A stretch of DNA of 34,018 nucleotides from positions 1 to 34,018 of the forward strand of contig NZ_JANFNY010000057.1 in NCBI RefSeq assembly GCF_024437745.1, read 5' to 3'. Position numbers and translations under genes: made by a program. The notes below the pieces were generated by a model, which was given only the letters and a program-made list of their open reading frames with translations, was not told where the DNA came from and made no database searches. This stretch comes from Roseomonas sp. GC11 (GTDB lineage Bacteria > Pseudomonadota > Alphaproteobacteria > Acetobacterales > Acetobacteraceae). Shown piece after piece: positions 33,509-34,018 of this stretch; the first letter of the stretch is position 1, and each line of letters begins with the position of its first letter.

Positions 33509-33628
33509 CTTCTTTTTCTGAAGAAAAAGAAGCAAAAAGACTTTTTCAGTTTGGCGTCCCACTTCAGGCCTGAGGCGGGACGCCAAACTGGAAAAAGTTT
33601 TTTGGTTCTTTTTTTCAAAAAAGAACTT
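33509..33628. repeat. composite inverted repeat (family I pair, REPIN/MITE-like)
   Basis: A nested palindrome of about 120 bp between convergent folC and the SPOR gene. The left arm is a reverse-orientation family I copy (33509-33549). It is followed by TTTGGCGTCCC (33550-33560), a core containing TCAGGCCTGA, and GGGACGCCAAA (33577-33587). The right arm is a forward copy (33588-33626), CTGGAAAAAGTTTTTTGG and onward. The outer 40-bp arms are inverted copies, and the inner 11-bp stem is perfect. It may terminate both genes and may be a non-autonomous mobile unit. Confidence 0.8.
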
Positions 33629-33641
33629 CTTGCCCTTTACC

Positions 33642-34018
33642 TTACCCCTGCGCCCCCGGCGAGACGATGATGCAGGCGCCCTGGCTGCGCAGCTTGTCGC
33701 AGGCCGATTGCGCGCTCTCGCGCGAGAGGCCGATGACGCGGGCGCGGTAGAGCGTGCCGCTCCCCTGGCTGACCGGCTCGACGGCGGGCTTGGCGCTGTT
33801 GAGGCCTAGGCGGCCGCGCGCCTCATTGGCGGCGCTGCGGGCCAGGGTGGCATTGGCGAAGGCCCCGACCTGCACGCCCCAGCTACCGCCGCTGCTGGCA
33901 GCGGCGGGGGCGGCGACCACCGGCACGGGGGCCGGCGGCGGCGCGGCCCCCGGGCCGGGCAGGCGCAGCGTCTGCGGCGCCAGCGTGGCGGCATGCGCGC
34001 TGCCGATCAGGCTGAAGC
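33642..34018 (-). CDS. SPOR-domain protein, C-terminal part (probably D-Ala-D-Ala carboxypeptidase)
   Basis: The frame is open to the window edge on the minus strand and stops at 33642, so the N-terminus is missing. About 125 residues are visible. First comes FSLIGSAHAATLAPQTLRLP, a linker resembling one that precedes SPOR domains of alphaproteobacterial DacF-type carboxypeptidases, then a Pro/Ala linker. The SPOR domain (about the last 80 residues) starts WGVQVGAFANATLARSAANE and continues with LYRARVIGLSRESAQSACDKL. SPOR domains bind denuded septal peptidoglycan. The carboxypeptidase identity is inferred from the linker and known architecture. Confidence 0.7.
   Translation of the reverse strand, partial: FSLIGSAHAATLAPQTLRLPGPGAAPPPAPVPVVAAPAAASSGGSWGVQVGAFANATLARSAANEARGRLGLNSAKPAVEPVSQGSGTLYRARVIGLSRESAQSACDKLRSQGACIIVSPGAQG

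Overview
The window is very GC-rich (except one stretch near 6.2-7.5 kb) and reads as a chromosomal segment of an alphaproteobacterium, most likely an Acetobacteraceae member of the Roseomonas type. The main clues are the accD-folC pair, the cnoX / LON-domain / Trm112 / DUF971 gene string, an orphan Bug-type solute receptor, several ABC and TRAP receptors with twin-arginine-like leaders, and an RTX protein. The assignment is an inference from gene content and base composition; no database search was possible.

Layout. Positions 1-457 (minus strand) hold the first ~30 nt of a 16S rRNA, its long leader and two tandem promoters. The -35 box of the first promoter contains the stop codon of the upstream flavoprotein gene. 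From 454 to 4123 (minus) runs a housekeeping operon: CnoX-like chaperedoxin, LON-domain protein, Trm112-like protein, DUF971 protein, FAD-dependent oxidoreductase. A ProXp-ala-like deacylase and a Bug receptor (4362-5914, minus) follow, then tRNA-Gly(GCC). Next to the tRNA lies a lower-GC island with one glycosyltransferase-like gene, split by a frameshift at adjacent C7 and C9 runs.

7805-12556 (plus) is a tightly coupled four-gene Opp/Nik-type ABC importer with a fused double ATPase. It is preceded by a Zur-box-like palindrome. 12706-15726 (minus) is a TRAP receptor followed after 12 nt by a chemoreceptor. 16156-19326 (plus) is a polar amino-acid ABC importer. Then come an MFS exporter, a convergent 660-residue RTX protein, a LysR regulator divergent from a GNAT/phosphoesterase pair, and a metallo-beta-lactamase-fold protein divergent from a second LysR regulator. 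The rest holds tRNA-Arg(CCT), proline iminopeptidase, a zinc-ribbon protein, an orphan ZnuA-like receptor with a second Zur-like box, a DUF486 membrane protein, accD-folC, and the C-terminus of a SPOR-domain protein cut by the window edge.

The most striking structure outside genes is a family of ~40-bp AT-rich palindromes in an otherwise GC-rich genome. There are eight full copies and one truncated copy, all at gene borders. Three sites carry two copies in inverted orientation around a GC-rich spacer, and the best preserved is a ~120-bp nested palindrome at 33509-33628. This resembles a REPIN or MITE. One copy forms the C-terminal tail of a LysR protein. A second, GC-rich family of hairpin repeats marks gene 3' ends. 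The two Zur-like boxes link the Opp/Nik-type importer to the ZnuA-like receptor and suggest that both respond to zinc.
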